Source: Enterobacter sp. ENT03
GTDB lineage: Bacteria; Pseudomonadota; Gammaproteobacteria; Enterobacterales; Enterobacteriaceae
Assembly (NCBI RefSeq): GCF_019218745.1
Contig: NZ_JAHUXA010000007.1
Coordinates: 124,001 to 188,000, forward strand
Length of the DNA stretch: 64,000 bases
Reading direction: 5' to 3'
The stretch's first letter is position 1; each line of letters begins with the position of its first letter. The position numbers were made by a program, and so were the translations under genes. Shown one piece after another: positions 1 to 11,963 of this stretch. The notes beneath the pieces were generated by a model, which made no database searches, had not been told where the DNA came from, and saw only the letters and a program-made list of their open reading frames with translations.

Positions 1-80
1 TGATCCAACTCTGTCTGCCGTGGTTTCGTCCACGCCCGCAACCGGTAGCGGCTCCGCTGCCGGAGACGCCGGTTGTCTGA
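1..80 (+). CDS. C-terminal tail of an unidentified upstream gene (partial)
   Basis: The reading frame beginning at base 3 is open from the window edge to a TGA at 78-80 and encodes 25 residues ending PLPETPVV, with a proline-rich tail after an LCLPWF stretch. This could be the cytoplasmic end of a membrane protein. It lies on the same strand as lacI and stops 75 bases before it. Too little is present to name a family, and an open frame this short could also occur by chance. Confidence 0.3.
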   Translation, partial: IQLCLPWFRPRPQPVAAPLPETPVV

Positions 81-155
81 TCCGGCGAAGCGCTCACAGC
101 AACGCGCCGCGCATTGCGTTACACTGACGCCATTCTGACTGCTGCGATGTGAGCG

Positions 156-1238
156 ATGAAACCGATAACCCTGTACGATGTGGCCCGCCTCGCGGGCGTC
201 TCCTACCAGACCGTCTCCCGCGTGATCAATCAGGCGGAACACGTTTCTGCCCGTACCCGTGAAAAAGTGCAGCAGGCCATGGCAGAGCTGCACTACATTC
301 CCAACCGCGGCGCACAGCAGCTGGCGGGTAAACGCACCCGCACGCTGGGGCTTATCACCACCGATCTGGCGCTCCATGCCCCCTCGCAAATCGCCTCGGC
401 GGTGAAAACCCGTGCCGGGCAGGCGGGGTGTGGCACACTGATTTCAATGGTTGAACGTCACGATCTGACGGCCTGCCAGGCGGCATTGCAGGAGTTACTG
501 TCGCAACGTGTCGACGGTCTGCTGGTGAATATTCCGCTGGACGACGAGGATGCGCAGACGCTGGCGGCGCAGGCGCAGCCCGTACCGGTGCTGTTTCTTG
601 ACGTCAGCCCGACGGCGGCGGTCAACAGCCTGGTGTTCGATGCCGCCCAGGGGGCACGTCTGGGCGCGGTGCATCTGCTGTCGCTTGGGCATCAGCATAT
701 TGCGCTGCTGGGCGGCCCGGAAAGCTCGGTGTCGGCCCGCGCGCGTTTCGCAGGCTGGCTTGCGGCGCTCAATGAAGCCGGACTGGCCCCGGTTGCCCAT
801 GCCCACGGCGACTGGAGCGCGGCGTCCGGCTATGAGAAAACGCACCAGTTACTTGCCCGCGCGCCGCACACCGAAGCGATCCTCGTGGCAAACGATCAGA
901 TGGCGCTGGGGGCGATCCGCGCCTGTGCAGAGAAGGGCATTCGCGTGCCGGAGCAGTTATCGCTGGTAGGTTATGACGATACCGCCGACAGCGCCTGGTT
1001 TTCGCCGCCGCTAACCACCGTGCGGCAGGCCTTTAAAGAGGCGGGCGAGCGCAGCGTTGACTGGCTGCTGAGTGAAGCGGCCACCGACCGCGCCAGCCTG
1101 AGCCAGACCCGCTGCCCGGTAACGCTGGTGGTGCGCGGCTCTACCGCCGCACCTGGCGGGGAGATCATCGACGGAAAAACGCTGGCACAGCGGCTGAGTG
1201 AACTGGCCGTACTGGCCGCCCGCCTGGAAACGCGCTGA
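156..1238 (+). CDS. lacI: Lactose operon repressor LacI
   Basis: This 360-residue protein has the length of E. coli LacI. The N-terminal helix-turn-helix (residues about 4-25) contains YQTVSR, the recognition helix whose Tyr-Gln pair reads the lac operator, and the hinge contains NRGAQQLAGK. Inducer-pocket landmarks of LacI are in place: SSVSARARFAGW (the Arg197 region), GDWSA (Trp220), NDQMALGA (Asn246) and YDDT (Asp274). The C-terminal leucine-rich segment (LAQRLSELAVLAARLE) matches the tetramerisation helix. lacZ follows on the same strand after 108 bases containing an operator, so the repressor very probably controls lacZ. The start ATG directly precedes KPITLYDVA, as in other LacI proteins. 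Confidence 0.94.
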   Translation: MKPITLYDVARLAGVSYQTVSRVINQAEHVSARTREKVQQAMAELHYIPNRGAQQLAGKRTRTLGLITTDLALHAPSQIASAVKTRAGQAGCGTLISMVERHDLTACQAALQELLSQRVDGLLVNIPLDDEDAQTLAAQAQPVPVLFLDVSPTAAVNSLVFDAAQGARLGAVHLLSLGHQHIALLGGPESSVSARARFAGWLAALNEAGLAPVAHAHGDWSAASGYEKTHQLLARAPHTEAILVANDQMALGAIRACAEKGIRVPEQLSLVGYDDTADSAWFSPPLTTVRQAFKEAGERSVDWLLSEAATDRASLSQTRCPVTLVVRGSTAAPGGEIIDGKTLAQRLSELAVLAARLETR

Positions 1239-1244
1239 TCCTTT

Positions 1245-4424
<3,180 letters not shown>

Positions 4425-4433
4425 TAACCCATG

Positions 4434-4464
4434 ACGCGGGCAGCACCACTGCCCGCGTTGTTTT
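4434..4464 (+). terminator. Rho-independent terminator of lacZ
   Basis: A perfect 10-bp stem (ACGCGGGCAG at 4434-4443 with CTGCCCGCGT at 4449-4458), a five-base loop and a TTGTTTT tail begin 10 bases after the lacZ stop codon. The tail overlaps the stop codon of the convergent pdeB gene. Confidence 0.8.
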
Positions 4465-6031
4465 ATGCGGAGGGGGTCGTGCGCAGATTCGCTTCGGCCC
4501 AAAGAATAAACGCCGCTTTCGGCAACGCTTTGCTGTACAGCCACCCCTGACCAAACTGCACACCGTGCTCACGCAGCCATGCCTGTTGGCTGTCGGTTTC
4601 AATGCCTTCCGCCACCATCGCCAGATCCAGCGCTTTCGCCATCGCAATAATCTGCGGGGTGACGTTTTTATACGCCAGCGCATCGACGAAGGATTTGTCG
4701 ATCTTGAGAATATCGACGTGCAGGTTTTGCAGATAACTGAGGCTGGAATAGCCGGTGCCGAAATCGTCGATGTAAATAGCGTGTCCGGCCTTGCGCAGCG
4801 CGTCGATGGCCGGGGCGCTGATCTCCGGATCGGCAAAACCGCGCTCGGTAAGTTCAAGGGCAATTTGCGCAGGCGATAACTGCCAGCGGGTCAGCTGCTC
4901 ATGCAGTAATGCGGGCAGGGTGCCGGACGTGAGATCACCCGGATCGAGGTTCACGGAAATATGTATCTCCGGGTGCTGTTGCAGCCAGATGCCCAGATCC
5001 TCAAACACGGTTTCGATGATCAGCTGCGTCAGGCGCGGCATCAGTCCGGTTTTTTCCGCCAGCGGAATGAACACATCGGGGGTAAGAAAGCTGCCGTCAA
5101 TCTGCGGCCAGCGGGCAAGGGCTTCTGCGCCGACGATTTTACCTGTGCTGAGCGCCACGATGGGCTGGTAGTTAACGACGATGTCACGCGCGTTGATAGC
5201 ATCCAGCATACGCTGGCGCGGCGACTGCAGGCGATGCAGATAGCGTAACAGGAACGCCGCCAGCAGAAAGCTCATCAGCAGACCGAAAGGCAGCCAGATG
5301 ATCAGCTGGCGATGCCAGGTCTTTTCCAGTGGCGCAAGGGAGGCGACGGTAACGATCGCCACACCCAGCTGCGGATAATGCTTCACGTTGTACATCGCGC
5401 CCTGAGATTTCAGTTGTTCATCGCCGAGGGACTTCAGTTTCTGCCAGAGGGCAGGGGTTAAATCAAAACTGCTGGCGATCACCCGCTCGCTTTCGGTGCC
5501 GATCAGGGCGGTTTCAATCGACCAGTTACCAAACGGCAGCACGTCAATCAGCGACTGCGGATCGATCATCACCACATGGCGCTGACTGCCCAGCGCCAGC
5601 ATGGTGCGGTGCAGGCCAATGTCATTCGCGGTGGTTAGCCAGACGCGGTAGCCGTCGCGGGTGGTTTTGCCTGCGCCCGAAAAAATACCCTCACGACTCT
5701 GGTTTTCAAGGGAGGAGCAGAGCGGCCTGAGGCCGTCGAGGTAGATCACTTCCTGAAGATAGCGATTGATGTAGGAGACGTGGCGCATCGCCAGTAAATG
5801 TTCCGGGCTGCACGGTTGACCGTGGAAGGATTCGATTTCATTCAGTGCATTTTTACCCTGCTCGATCACCTTTTCCGTGCGCATCACCACCCGCGAGGCG
5901 TAGTTGTCCATTTCACTGGCAAAATTGTCTTCCGCCTGATGATAGGCCAGCCAGATGCTCAGCCCGACGGGAAGCAATACCGCCAGGCTCAGTACACCCG
6001 TGATGACGCTGATAAGCCGTCGGTTGTTCAT
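4463..6031 (-). CDS. pdeB: Membrane c-di-GMP phosphodiesterase, CSS-EAL type (PdeB/YlaB)
   Basis: Predicted to cleave cyclic di-GMP at the inner membrane. The 522-residue protein has a first membrane helix (about 7-29) and a periplasmic CSS region with Cys74 (PCSPEH) and Cys105 (LCSSLEN), whose disulfide is redox-controlled in this family. A second helix (about 242-262) leads to a C-terminal EAL domain with EALARW (303-308), DDFGTGYSSL, KIDKSF and AEGIET intact, so it should be catalytically active. It closely resembles E. coli YlaB, which neighbours ylaC; here about 7.4 kb of accessory genes lies between them. The ATG at 6031 has AGGGA nine bases upstream and is preferred over a TTG two codons earlier. 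Confidence 0.87.
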   Translation of the reverse strand: MNNRRLISVITGVLSLAVLLPVGLSIWLAYHQAEDNFASEMDNYASRVVMRTEKVIEQGKNALNEIESFHGQPCSPEHLLAMRHVSYINRYLQEVIYLDGLRPLCSSLENQSREGIFSGAGKTTRDGYRVWLTTANDIGLHRTMLALGSQRHVVMIDPQSLIDVLPFGNWSIETALIGTESERVIASSFDLTPALWQKLKSLGDEQLKSQGAMYNVKHYPQLGVAIVTVASLAPLEKTWHRQLIIWLPFGLLMSFLLAAFLLRYLHRLQSPRQRMLDAINARDIVVNYQPIVALSTGKIVGAEALARWPQIDGSFLTPDVFIPLAEKTGLMPRLTQLIIETVFEDLGIWLQQHPEIHISVNLDPGDLTSGTLPALLHEQLTRWQLSPAQIALELTERGFADPEISAPAIDALRKAGHAIYIDDFGTGYSSLSYLQNLHVDILKIDKSFVDALAYKNVTPQIIAMAKALDLAMVAEGIETDSQQAWLREHGVQFGQGWLYSKALPKAAFILWAEANLRTTPSA

Positions 6032-6120
6032 AATCAAAAATCCCTGTTTTGATGTTCGGCACGCCTTGTGGATGATAGCCTTATATCACAGCCAATTAAC
6101 AGTAATGCAGGATGCGTCAG

Positions 6121-6837
6121 ATGAAGAAAAAAGAGTTTGTGACGCAGGATTTGCTGAGCAAAATTTATCAAAATCGTGAGCCGGGTCCACGTAAGCTTCC
6201 ACCGGAGCGTCAGCTGGCCTCAGAATACGGCGTCTCACGTTTTACTATCCGTCAGGCGCTGGAAAAACTCGCCAGCATTGGCGTGGTGCGCATCGTGCAG
6301 GGATCGGGGATCTGGATCAACGAGCAGTCGCGCAACAATCCGCTGGTGTACAACTCGATCACCGAAAAGCGCTTTGATCAGATCCGTTTTCGCATGATCA
6401 GCCTGCATAAAAAACGGCCCGACCGCGATGAGCAGCAGATTTTCGGCCTGCCGGAAGAGAGCTTTATCTGGCAGTTTTGCCGCCTGCGCTTTGTGGATGA
6501 AGAAGCGGTGCAGATCGAAGTGTCGCGGATGCCGGTGGCGGATTTTCCGGATCTGAATCAGCAGGTGATCGAGCGTTCATTGCAGCAATATGTGCTGAGC
6601 AAGGGCTATCAGGTGTCGCATCTGCTGACCACCTATCGCGCAGTCAGCGTCAGCCGGGAACAGGCGGTGCTGCTGGGCTGCAAAAAGGGCAGCCCGGCGA
6701 TGCACATCAGCAACCGCGGTATTCTGGAGGGCGGCCAGGTGTATGAGATCAGCGATATTATCGACATCAATTACACCTGTACCTACATCATTCCTTACAA
6801 CCGCGACAATCTGACCTTCCGCCAGGGCGGCGGTTAA
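6121..6837 (+). CDS. GntR/HutC-family transcriptional regulator with UTRA domain
   Basis: A 238-residue regulator with an N-terminal winged helix (about 1-75; [25 protein letters not shown] is the GntR signature) and a C-terminal UTRA ligand domain that usually binds a sugar or phosphosugar. The ATG at 6121 is preferred over one at 6112 because AGG at 6109-6111 then has a nine-base spacer. It converges on the dehydratase gene with a four-base overlap and probably controls the divergent dehydratase/PTS promoters, where TGGTC/GACCA half-sites typical of HutC-type operators occur. The inducer is unknown; an intermediate of the adjacent pathway is the natural guess. Confidence 0.87.
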   Translation: MKKKEFVTQDLLSKIYQNREPGPRKLPPERQLASEYGVSRFTIRQALEKLASIGVVRIVQGSGIWINEQSRNNPLVYNSITEKRFDQIRFRMISLHKKRPDRDEQQIFGLPEESFIWQFCRLRFVDEEAVQIEVSRMPVADFPDLNQQVIERSLQQYVLSKGYQVSHLLTTYRAVSVSREQAVLLGCKKGSPAMHISNRGILEGGQVYEISDIIDINYTCTYIIPYNRDNLTFRQGGG

Positions 6838-8033
6838 GGCGTGTGGATGCTGCCGTCGGGCAGGCGGCTTTGCGTCCACTCATGCGGGCGGTAGACCAGC
6901 GGGCTGGCGAGGGCTTTCTCTTCGTCAAAACCGACGCCGATACCCGGCGCGTCCGACGCATACACAAAGCCATTTTTCGCCACCGGCGCGCCAGGGAACA
7001 CCGCATCGGTACTGGCGGAGCGGGGAATAAACTCCTGGATCGCCGCATTGTGCAGGTGAATATTGAGATGGGTATTCACTGCCACGCCAATCGGCGTCAT
7101 ATCGCCAGGGCCGTGCCAGGCCAGGCGAACACCGAAGGCCTGGCACAGCACCGCCAGCTTCAGCGCCGGGGTGATGCCGCCAATCTGCGAGATATGGCAG
7201 CGGATAAAGTCGATGCGGCGGTTGACGATCAGATCGTGCCACTCCGCCGGGTTGTTAAACAGCTCGCCCATCGCCAGCGGCGCGGTACTGTGCGCCCGCA
7301 CCTGTTCCAGCCACGCGCTTTGCGTCGGCGGCAAAATATCTTCAATAAAGTAAGGCTGATACGGCTCCAGTTGCCTGGACAGTTGTACCGCCTGTTGCGG
7401 GAACAGCCGCTCGTGAACGTCATGCAGGATATGCAGCTGATAGCCGTATTTTTCACGCAGCGCGGCAAACATCGCCACCGTGTTGCTCATGTACTCCTGC
7501 TGATCGAAATAGGCCCCCGGCGTGGGGTTGTCGGGAGTGTGCAGATTCGCCGGCGTGCCGCCGTAAAAACCGAGCTGGCAGCGCACGTGGCGGTAGCCCT
7601 GGGCTACCAGTTTGTCGACGGCGGCAAAGAGTTCGTCCAGCGTTTCGCCGCTGGCGTGGGAATAGGCGGGGATCGCATCGCGGGATTTACCGCCGAGCAG
7701 CTGATAGAGCGGCATCCCGGCGAGCTGGCCTTTGATGTCCCACAGCGCCATATCGACGCCGGAAATCGCATTGTTCATCGCCGGACCGTTACGCCAGTAG
7801 GCGTTAACGTTCATCATCTGCCAGGCGTCTTCGATGTGGTTGGCGTCGCGCCCGACCATCAGCGGTTTCAGGTATTCGTCGACCAGCGTTTTCACCGCCA
7901 GTGGACGTTGCTGAAAAGTGGCGCATCCGAGTCCTGTGATGCCTTTATCGGTGGTGACCCGCACGGTAACCAGATTATGCCGGTCGGGGCGGGTAATAAA
8001 ACATTCGATATTTTGAATAATCGTTGGCGTCAC
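6834..8033 (-). CDS. RspA/mannonate-dehydratase-like enolase-superfamily enzyme
   Basis: A 399-residue member of the D-mannonate/D-gluconate dehydratase group related to E. coli RspA. The N-terminal capping domain contains AYWRNGP and [12 protein letters not shown]. Three metal-ligand positions are visible along the barrel: Asp in LHDVHERL (whose His is the usual catalytic His), Glu in IEDILPP and Glu in [17 protein letters not shown] follows. The family dehydrates unphosphorylated sugar acids to 2-keto-3-deoxy acids, though many members are slow or have unknown substrates. The start is GTG at 8033, supported by GGAG eight bases upstream. The gene diverges from a PTS permease gene across a 277-base control region. 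Confidence 0.86.
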   Translation of the reverse strand: MTPTIIQNIECFITRPDRHNLVTVRVTTDKGITGLGCATFQQRPLAVKTLVDEYLKPLMVGRDANHIEDAWQMMNVNAYWRNGPAMNNAISGVDMALWDIKGQLAGMPLYQLLGGKSRDAIPAYSHASGETLDELFAAVDKLVAQGYRHVRCQLGFYGGTPANLHTPDNPTPGAYFDQQEYMSNTVAMFAALREKYGYQLHILHDVHERLFPQQAVQLSRQLEPYQPYFIEDILPPTQSAWLEQVRAHSTAPLAMGELFNNPAEWHDLIVNRRIDFIRCHISQIGGITPALKLAVLCQAFGVRLAWHGPGDMTPIGVAVNTHLNIHLHNAAIQEFIPRSASTDAVFPGAPVAKNGFVYASDAPGIGVGFDEEKALASPLVYRPHEWTQSRLPDGSIHTP

Positions 8034-8126
8034 AGGGAATACTCCTTTTCAGGCCAGATAAATCGTTATGGCTATTATCATCCCCTGAATTTCCAGAAAA
8101 GGTAAACCGTTTTTTTTATAAATTTT

Positions 8127-8169
8127 TTGGTCAGATAATTTGATTGTTTTTAATTAAAAACCAGACCAA
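8127..8169. promoter_or_regulatory. Inverted TTGGTC/GACCAA half-sites, candidate GntR operator
   Basis: TTGGTCAG (8127-8134) and CAGACCAA (8162-8169) are inverted copies separated by an AT-rich stretch between the divergent dehydratase and PTS genes. TGGTC...GACCA is the half-site pattern of HutC-type regulators such as NagR/DasR. The wide spacing is unusual and may mean two partial sites. Assignment to the adjacent GntR regulator is inference. Confidence 0.35.
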
Positions 8170-8208
8170 TTATTGCAATGTTTCGTTTTTAAAGGCTTTA
8201 GGGTGGCG

Positions 8209-8230
8209 AAATGTGACGTGATTCATATTT
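8209..8230 (+). promoter_or_regulatory. CRP-cAMP site upstream of the PTS gene
   Basis: AAATGTGA, six bases, then TCATATTT matches the CRP consensus (AAATGTGA-N6-TCACATTT) except at one core base of the right half. It lies about 90 bases before the PTS start codon, suitable for activation of that gene and possibly of the divergent dehydratase gene. Catabolite control fits a sugar-uptake locus. Confidence 0.6.
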
Positions 8231-8310
8231 TATTGGTTTGTTTTGTTGTGGTGATTTACCTACCATGAGTAACACATATTAAAACGACAACACTTCCGGC
8301 AGGAGCTTTT

Positions 8311-9690
8311 ATGGGAACGCAAGACGCCATCAATAATATTATCCGTCTGGTGGGCGGCGAGGGTAATATTAACAAAGTGTGGCACTGTATGACGCGCTTA
8401 CGCTTTGATCTCATTGACGATAATAAAGTCGATCAGGGCGAAATCAAAAAGCTGCCGGGCGTGCTCGGCGCACAGTTACAGAGCGACCAGTTTCAGATCA
8501 TCATCGGCCCGAAAGTGAACAGCTGGTACGAGCAAATGCTGACCACGCTCGGCGGCGACACCCGAACTACCGATGCAGCACCGACACAGAAAGGTCGCAA
8601 AAGCCTGGTGTCGATGTTTATGGATACCGTCTCGGGTGTGTTCGGGCCGATAGTGCCGGCGATCGCCGGTGCCGGGATGATCAAAGGCCTGCTGGCGGGA
8701 CTGATCGCCCTCAAGCTGGTGTCTGCGAAAAGCGATACCGTGGTGGTGATCGATCTGATTGCCAGCGGCGTGTTCTATTTTCTGCCATTCTTCCTCGCCG
8801 TTTCAGCGGCGAAAATTTTCAAAACCAATGAATATCTGGCGGCGGCGGTGGCGGCCTGTCTGATGTATCCGTCGCTGATTGAAGCGGCGAAAGCGCTGGC
8901 GGCGCATCAGCCGGAGGCGGTGACGGCGTTCTGGTTGCTCAACGCCATTCCGGTATCGGTCTTTAACTATTCTGCCAGCGTGATCCCGGTGATTTTCTCG
9001 GTGCTGGCGCTCAGCTATATCCACCGCTGGGTGGACAGCATCATGCCGGACGTGCTGAAAACGGTGTTTACGCCGACGCTGACGCTGTTCCTCGGCGCGC
9101 TGGCGGCGCTGGTGGTGATTGGCCCCATCGGTATTTACCTGGGGAAAGGGCTGGCGCTGTTTATCGAAGGGCTGTTCAGCGTGTCGTCGAGCTTTGCGGG
9201 TCTGGTGGTTGGGGCGATCCGTCCGGTGGCGATCCTCACCGGCATGCACCACGCGATGACGCCGATTGCGCTGCAAAACTTCAGCGACCGCGGTTACGAC
9301 ATGCTGATGCCGATGATGTTTATGGCTAACATGGCGATCGCCGGTTCGACCTTTGCTATCTGGCGGCTCAGTAAAAATCGCCAGGATCGCACGGTGACCT
9401 TGTCGGCGGGCATCTCCGCGCTGCTGGGGATCACCGAACCGGCGCTGTTTGGCGTGCTGACGCGCTACAAAAAAGCCTTTATCGCCGCGACCATCGCCAG
9501 TTCGCTGGCCTCGGCGTTTATCGCTTTCTTTGGTGTGCGGCTGTACGGCTATATTCTGTCGAGCATTTTCAGTCTGCCCGCTTATATCGGCCCGTACTTT
9601 ATGTTCGCGCTCGCCGGGGTGGTGATCGCGCTGGTGCTCTCCTTTGTCTTAACGACGATCCTTGTCGGTAAAGATCAGCAGGACGCCTGA
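8311..9690 (+). CDS. PTS permease EIIBC, glucose/beta-glucoside superfamily
   Basis: A 459-residue sugar transporter of the phosphotransferase system. The N-terminal EIIB domain (1-80) has the phosphorylated cysteine in VWHCMTRLRF (Cys26). It is followed by a linker and an EIIC membrane domain with about ten hydrophobic segments and the conserved GITEPALFG motif near residue 370. There is no EIIA domain or EIIA gene nearby, so the phosphate probably comes from EIIA-Glc (Crr), as for several relatives. The RBS AGGAG ends five bases before the ATG. Its divergent partner normally acts on unphosphorylated sugar acids, so substrate and pathway are not obvious. It converges with the metI-like gene one base away. 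Confidence 0.9.
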   Translation: MGTQDAINNIIRLVGGEGNINKVWHCMTRLRFDLIDDNKVDQGEIKKLPGVLGAQLQSDQFQIIIGPKVNSWYEQMLTTLGGDTRTTDAAPTQKGRKSLVSMFMDTVSGVFGPIVPAIAGAGMIKGLLAGLIALKLVSAKSDTVVVIDLIASGVFYFLPFFLAVSAAKIFKTNEYLAAAVAACLMYPSLIEAAKALAAHQPEAVTAFWLLNAIPVSVFNYSASVIPVIFSVLALSYIHRWVDSIMPDVLKTVFTPTLTLFLGALAALVVIGPIGIYLGKGLALFIEGLFSVSSSFAGLVVGAIRPVAILTGMHHAMTPIALQNFSDRGYDMLMPMMFMANMAIAGSTFAIWRLSKNRQDRTVTLSAGISALLGITEPALFGVLTRYKKAFIAATIASSLASAFIAFFGVRLYGYILSSIFSLPAYIGPYFMFALAGVVIALVLSFVLTTILVGKDQQDA

Positions 9691-9691
9691 G

Positions 9692-10360
9692 TTAACGTCG
9701 GTGCGCCAGACGGCGCACCAGACGATCCCCCGCCATTTGTACACCCTGGACCATCGCCACCAGAATGATCACGGTGCCGACCATCACCTGATCGTTAAAG
9801 CGCTGATAGCCGTAGCGGATCGCCAGATCCCCCAGCCCGCCGCCGCCAATAACGCCTGCCATCGACGAAAAGCCAATCAGCATCACTACCGTCAGGGTGA
9901 TCCCCGCCAGCAGCGCGGGCAGCGCCTCCGGCAGCAGTGCTTTGGCGATGACGTGCCAGACGTTACCGCCCATCGACAGAATGGCTTCAATACGGCCATG
10001 ATCCACTTCATCCAGCGCGTTTTCCGTCAGACGGGCAAAAAACGGAAAGGCGCCAATGGTGATGGGCACCACCGCCGCGGTACTGCCGAGCGTGGTGCCG
10101 ATCAGCAAACGGGTGAAGGGGATCAGCGCAATGAGCAGCACAATAAACGGCAGCGAACGGCCCACGTTGATCACCGCCCCAAGCAGGGCGTTCAGTTTCG
10201 GCAGCGGCAGCAGGCCATTGGCGCGGGAGATATAGAGCAGGATCCCGGCGGGCAGCCCCATCAGCACGGTAAAAAATGCCGCGAGCGCCACCATGTACAG
10301 CGTGTCCAGCGTGCCATCCAGCAGCAGCGGCCAGAGATCCTCCCAGCTCATGCTACGCAT
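9692..10360 (-). CDS. MetI-type ABC permease (first paralogue)
   Basis: A 222-residue inner-membrane permease with about five hydrophobic helices and the EAA-type loop region [13 protein letters not shown], followed by [22 protein letters not shown], the signature end of MetI proteins. It is last in an operon of oxygenase, metQ-like, metN-like and metI-like genes, overlapping the metN-like gene by 13 bases with a strong GGAGG site five bases before its ATG. The family imports methionine and related compounds. A second complete MetQNI-like set lies at 53.5 kb, so this copy may handle a different substrate. Confidence 0.86.
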   Translation of the reverse strand: MRSMSWEDLWPLLLDGTLDTLYMVALAAFFTVLMGLPAGILLYISRANGLLPLPKLNALLGAVINVGRSLPFIVLLIALIPFTRLLIGTTLGSTAAVVPITIGAFPFFARLTENALDEVDHGRIEAILSMGGNVWHVIAKALLPEALPALLAGITLTVVMLIGFSSMAGVIGGGGLGDLAIRYGYQRFNDQVMVGTVIILVAMVQGVQMAGDRLVRRLAHRR

Positions 10361-11136
10361 AATGACCTCCCGTCAATGCCATGGCGGGCAAGGAATTGCC
10401 GCTCCGCCTGCCGGTCATGCAGCAGCGCTTTACGCAGCCGCGACCAGGGCGTCGCCAGCAGATCGGCGATTTTGCCGCCTTCGACCAGCTGGCCGTTTTC
10501 CAGCAGCGCTGCGTGATCGCAAAGATGTTTCACGACCTCAAGCTGATGGGTGATCAGCACGATGGTCAGACCCAGTTGCTGATTAATCTCCGCCAGCAGC
10601 GCCAGAATAGACGCGGTAGTGTCGGGATCGAGGGCGCTGGTGGCTTCATCGCACAGCAGCACGTCCGGTTTTGACGCCAGCGCGCGGGCAATGCCGACGC
10701 GCTGCTTTTGGCCGCCGGAGAGCTGCGACGGAAAGGCTGCGGCTTTATCCGCCAGATCCACCAGCGACAGCAGTTCATTGACCCGCGCCTCACGCTGCGC
10801 TTTGGGGACGCCGGCGATCTCCAGCGGCACGGCGATGTTATCGGCGACTGAGCGCGCATGCAGTAAATTGAAGTGCTGGAAAATCATGCCGGTGCGCAGG
10901 CGATGCGCGCGCAACTGTGCTTTATCAAAACGCGTAATGTCCCGGCCATTCACCAGAATGCGGCCCGCTGTGGGCCGCTCCAGTAAATTCAGACAGCGGA
11001 TCAGCGTGCTCTTACCCGCGCCGCTGCGCCCGAGGATGCCGTAGATCGCCCCTTGCGGGACGGTCAGCGAAACGTCGTTCAGTGCCGGTTGGCCGGTTCC
11101 GGCGTAGGTTTTACTCAGCCCTTCAATGACGATCAT
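10348..11136 (-). CDS. MetN-type ABC ATPase lacking the NIL domain
   Basis: ATP-binding subunit energising the adjacent MetI-type permease. Walker [10 protein letters not shown] (36-44), the signature LSGGQKQR and Walker [13 protein letters not shown] are intact, as is the ITHQ switch region. The protein is only 262 residues, against about 343 in E. coli MetN. It ends soon after the nucleotide-binding domain and so lacks the C-terminal NIL/ACT-like domain through which methionine inhibits transport. The stop is clean and translationally linked to metI, so this looks like a genuine short form. Loss of methionine inhibition suggests a different substrate. Its ATG overlaps the stop codon of the preceding metQ-like gene (ATGA). 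Confidence 0.88.
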   Translation of the reverse strand: MIVIEGLSKTYAGTGQPALNDVSLTVPQGAIYGILGRSGAGKSTLIRCLNLLERPTAGRILVNGRDITRFDKAQLRAHRLRTGMIFQHFNLLHARSVADNIAVPLEIAGVPKAQREARVNELLSLVDLADKAAAFPSQLSGGQKQRVGIARALASKPDVLLCDEATSALDPDTTASILALLAEINQQLGLTIVLITHQLEVVKHLCDHAALLENGQLVEGGKIADLLATPWSRLRKALLHDRQAERQFLARHGIDGRSLCVA

Positions 11137-11939
11137 GACTGCGGCGCAACCGGAATAACCGAGCCGTTGTACTGCTTACGAATAAAGTCCGCCACCTGCG
11201 GCGAATTCAGATCTTTCGCCAGTTCTTTAATGCGCGGATCGTTCGCCAGCTGCGGATTCGTCACCAGAATATTGGCATACGGATTATGCACAGCGCTCTC
11301 TAATCCGAGCGCATCTTTGGCTGGCGTTAGCCCGGCTTCCAGCGCGTAGTTGCCGTTGATCACCGCCAGATCGACATCATCCAGCGAGCGCGGGATCTGT
11401 GGCGATTCAATTTCGAGGATCTTCAGATGTTTCGGGTTCTCGGCGATGTCTTTCGGCGTGGCGAGCGTGGAGGCCGGATCGGTAAATTTCGCGTTGAGCG
11501 TGATCAGCCCCTGGCTTTGCAGCAGGAACAGCGCCCGGCTGAGGTTGGTGGTGTTATTCGGCACCGCCACCGTGGCGTTATCCGGCACCGATTTAAAATC
11601 TTTGTATTTATGCGAATAGATGCCGAGCGGTTCAATGTGCACGGTAGCGGCCACGGCAAAAGTTTTACCGAGCGCTTTCTCCTGATCTTTCAAATAGGGC
11701 ACATGCTGGAAGTAGTTGGCATCGACATCGCCATTGGCTAACAGCTCATTGGCGTTAACCCCGCTGGTCAGCTCCACCACTTTCAGATCCAGCTTTGGAT
11801 CGAGTTTTTTGATGTAGTTAAGAATTTCAGCGTGCGGCACCGGATCGGCGGCAATACGCAGCGGAGCGGCATGCGCTGAAGTCCACGCCAGTGAAAGAGA
11901 CAGTGTAACGCCTGCCAGTTTAAATGCGGCATGTTTCAT
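11133..11939 (-). CDS. MetQ/NlpA-family substrate-binding protein
   Basis: A 268-residue periplasmic binding protein. A signal peptide with cleavage expected after SAHA (about residue 24) has no lipobox cysteine, so the protein is probably soluble, unlike lipoprotein MetQ of E. coli. The family core is clear: [32 protein letters not shown] and [13 protein letters not shown]. It lies 24 bases after the oxygenase gene and overlaps the metN-like gene by four bases. Family members bind methionine, methionine dipeptides or other small sulfur compounds. The bound ligand cannot be read from the sequence. Confidence 0.88.
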   Translation of the reverse strand: MKHAAFKLAGVTLSLSLAWTSAHAAPLRIAADPVPHAEILNYIKKLDPKLDLKVVELTSGVNANELLANGDVDANYFQHVPYLKDQEKALGKTFAVAATVHIEPLGIYSHKYKDFKSVPDNATVAVPNNTTNLSRALFLLQSQGLITLNAKFTDPASTLATPKDIAENPKHLKILEIESPQIPRSLDDVDLAVINGNYALEAGLTPAKDALGLESAVHNPYANILVTNPQLANDPRIKELAKDLNSPQVADFIRKQYNGSVIPVAPQS

Positions 11940-11963
11940 GATGTTGGCCTTTTGAGTTATTGA

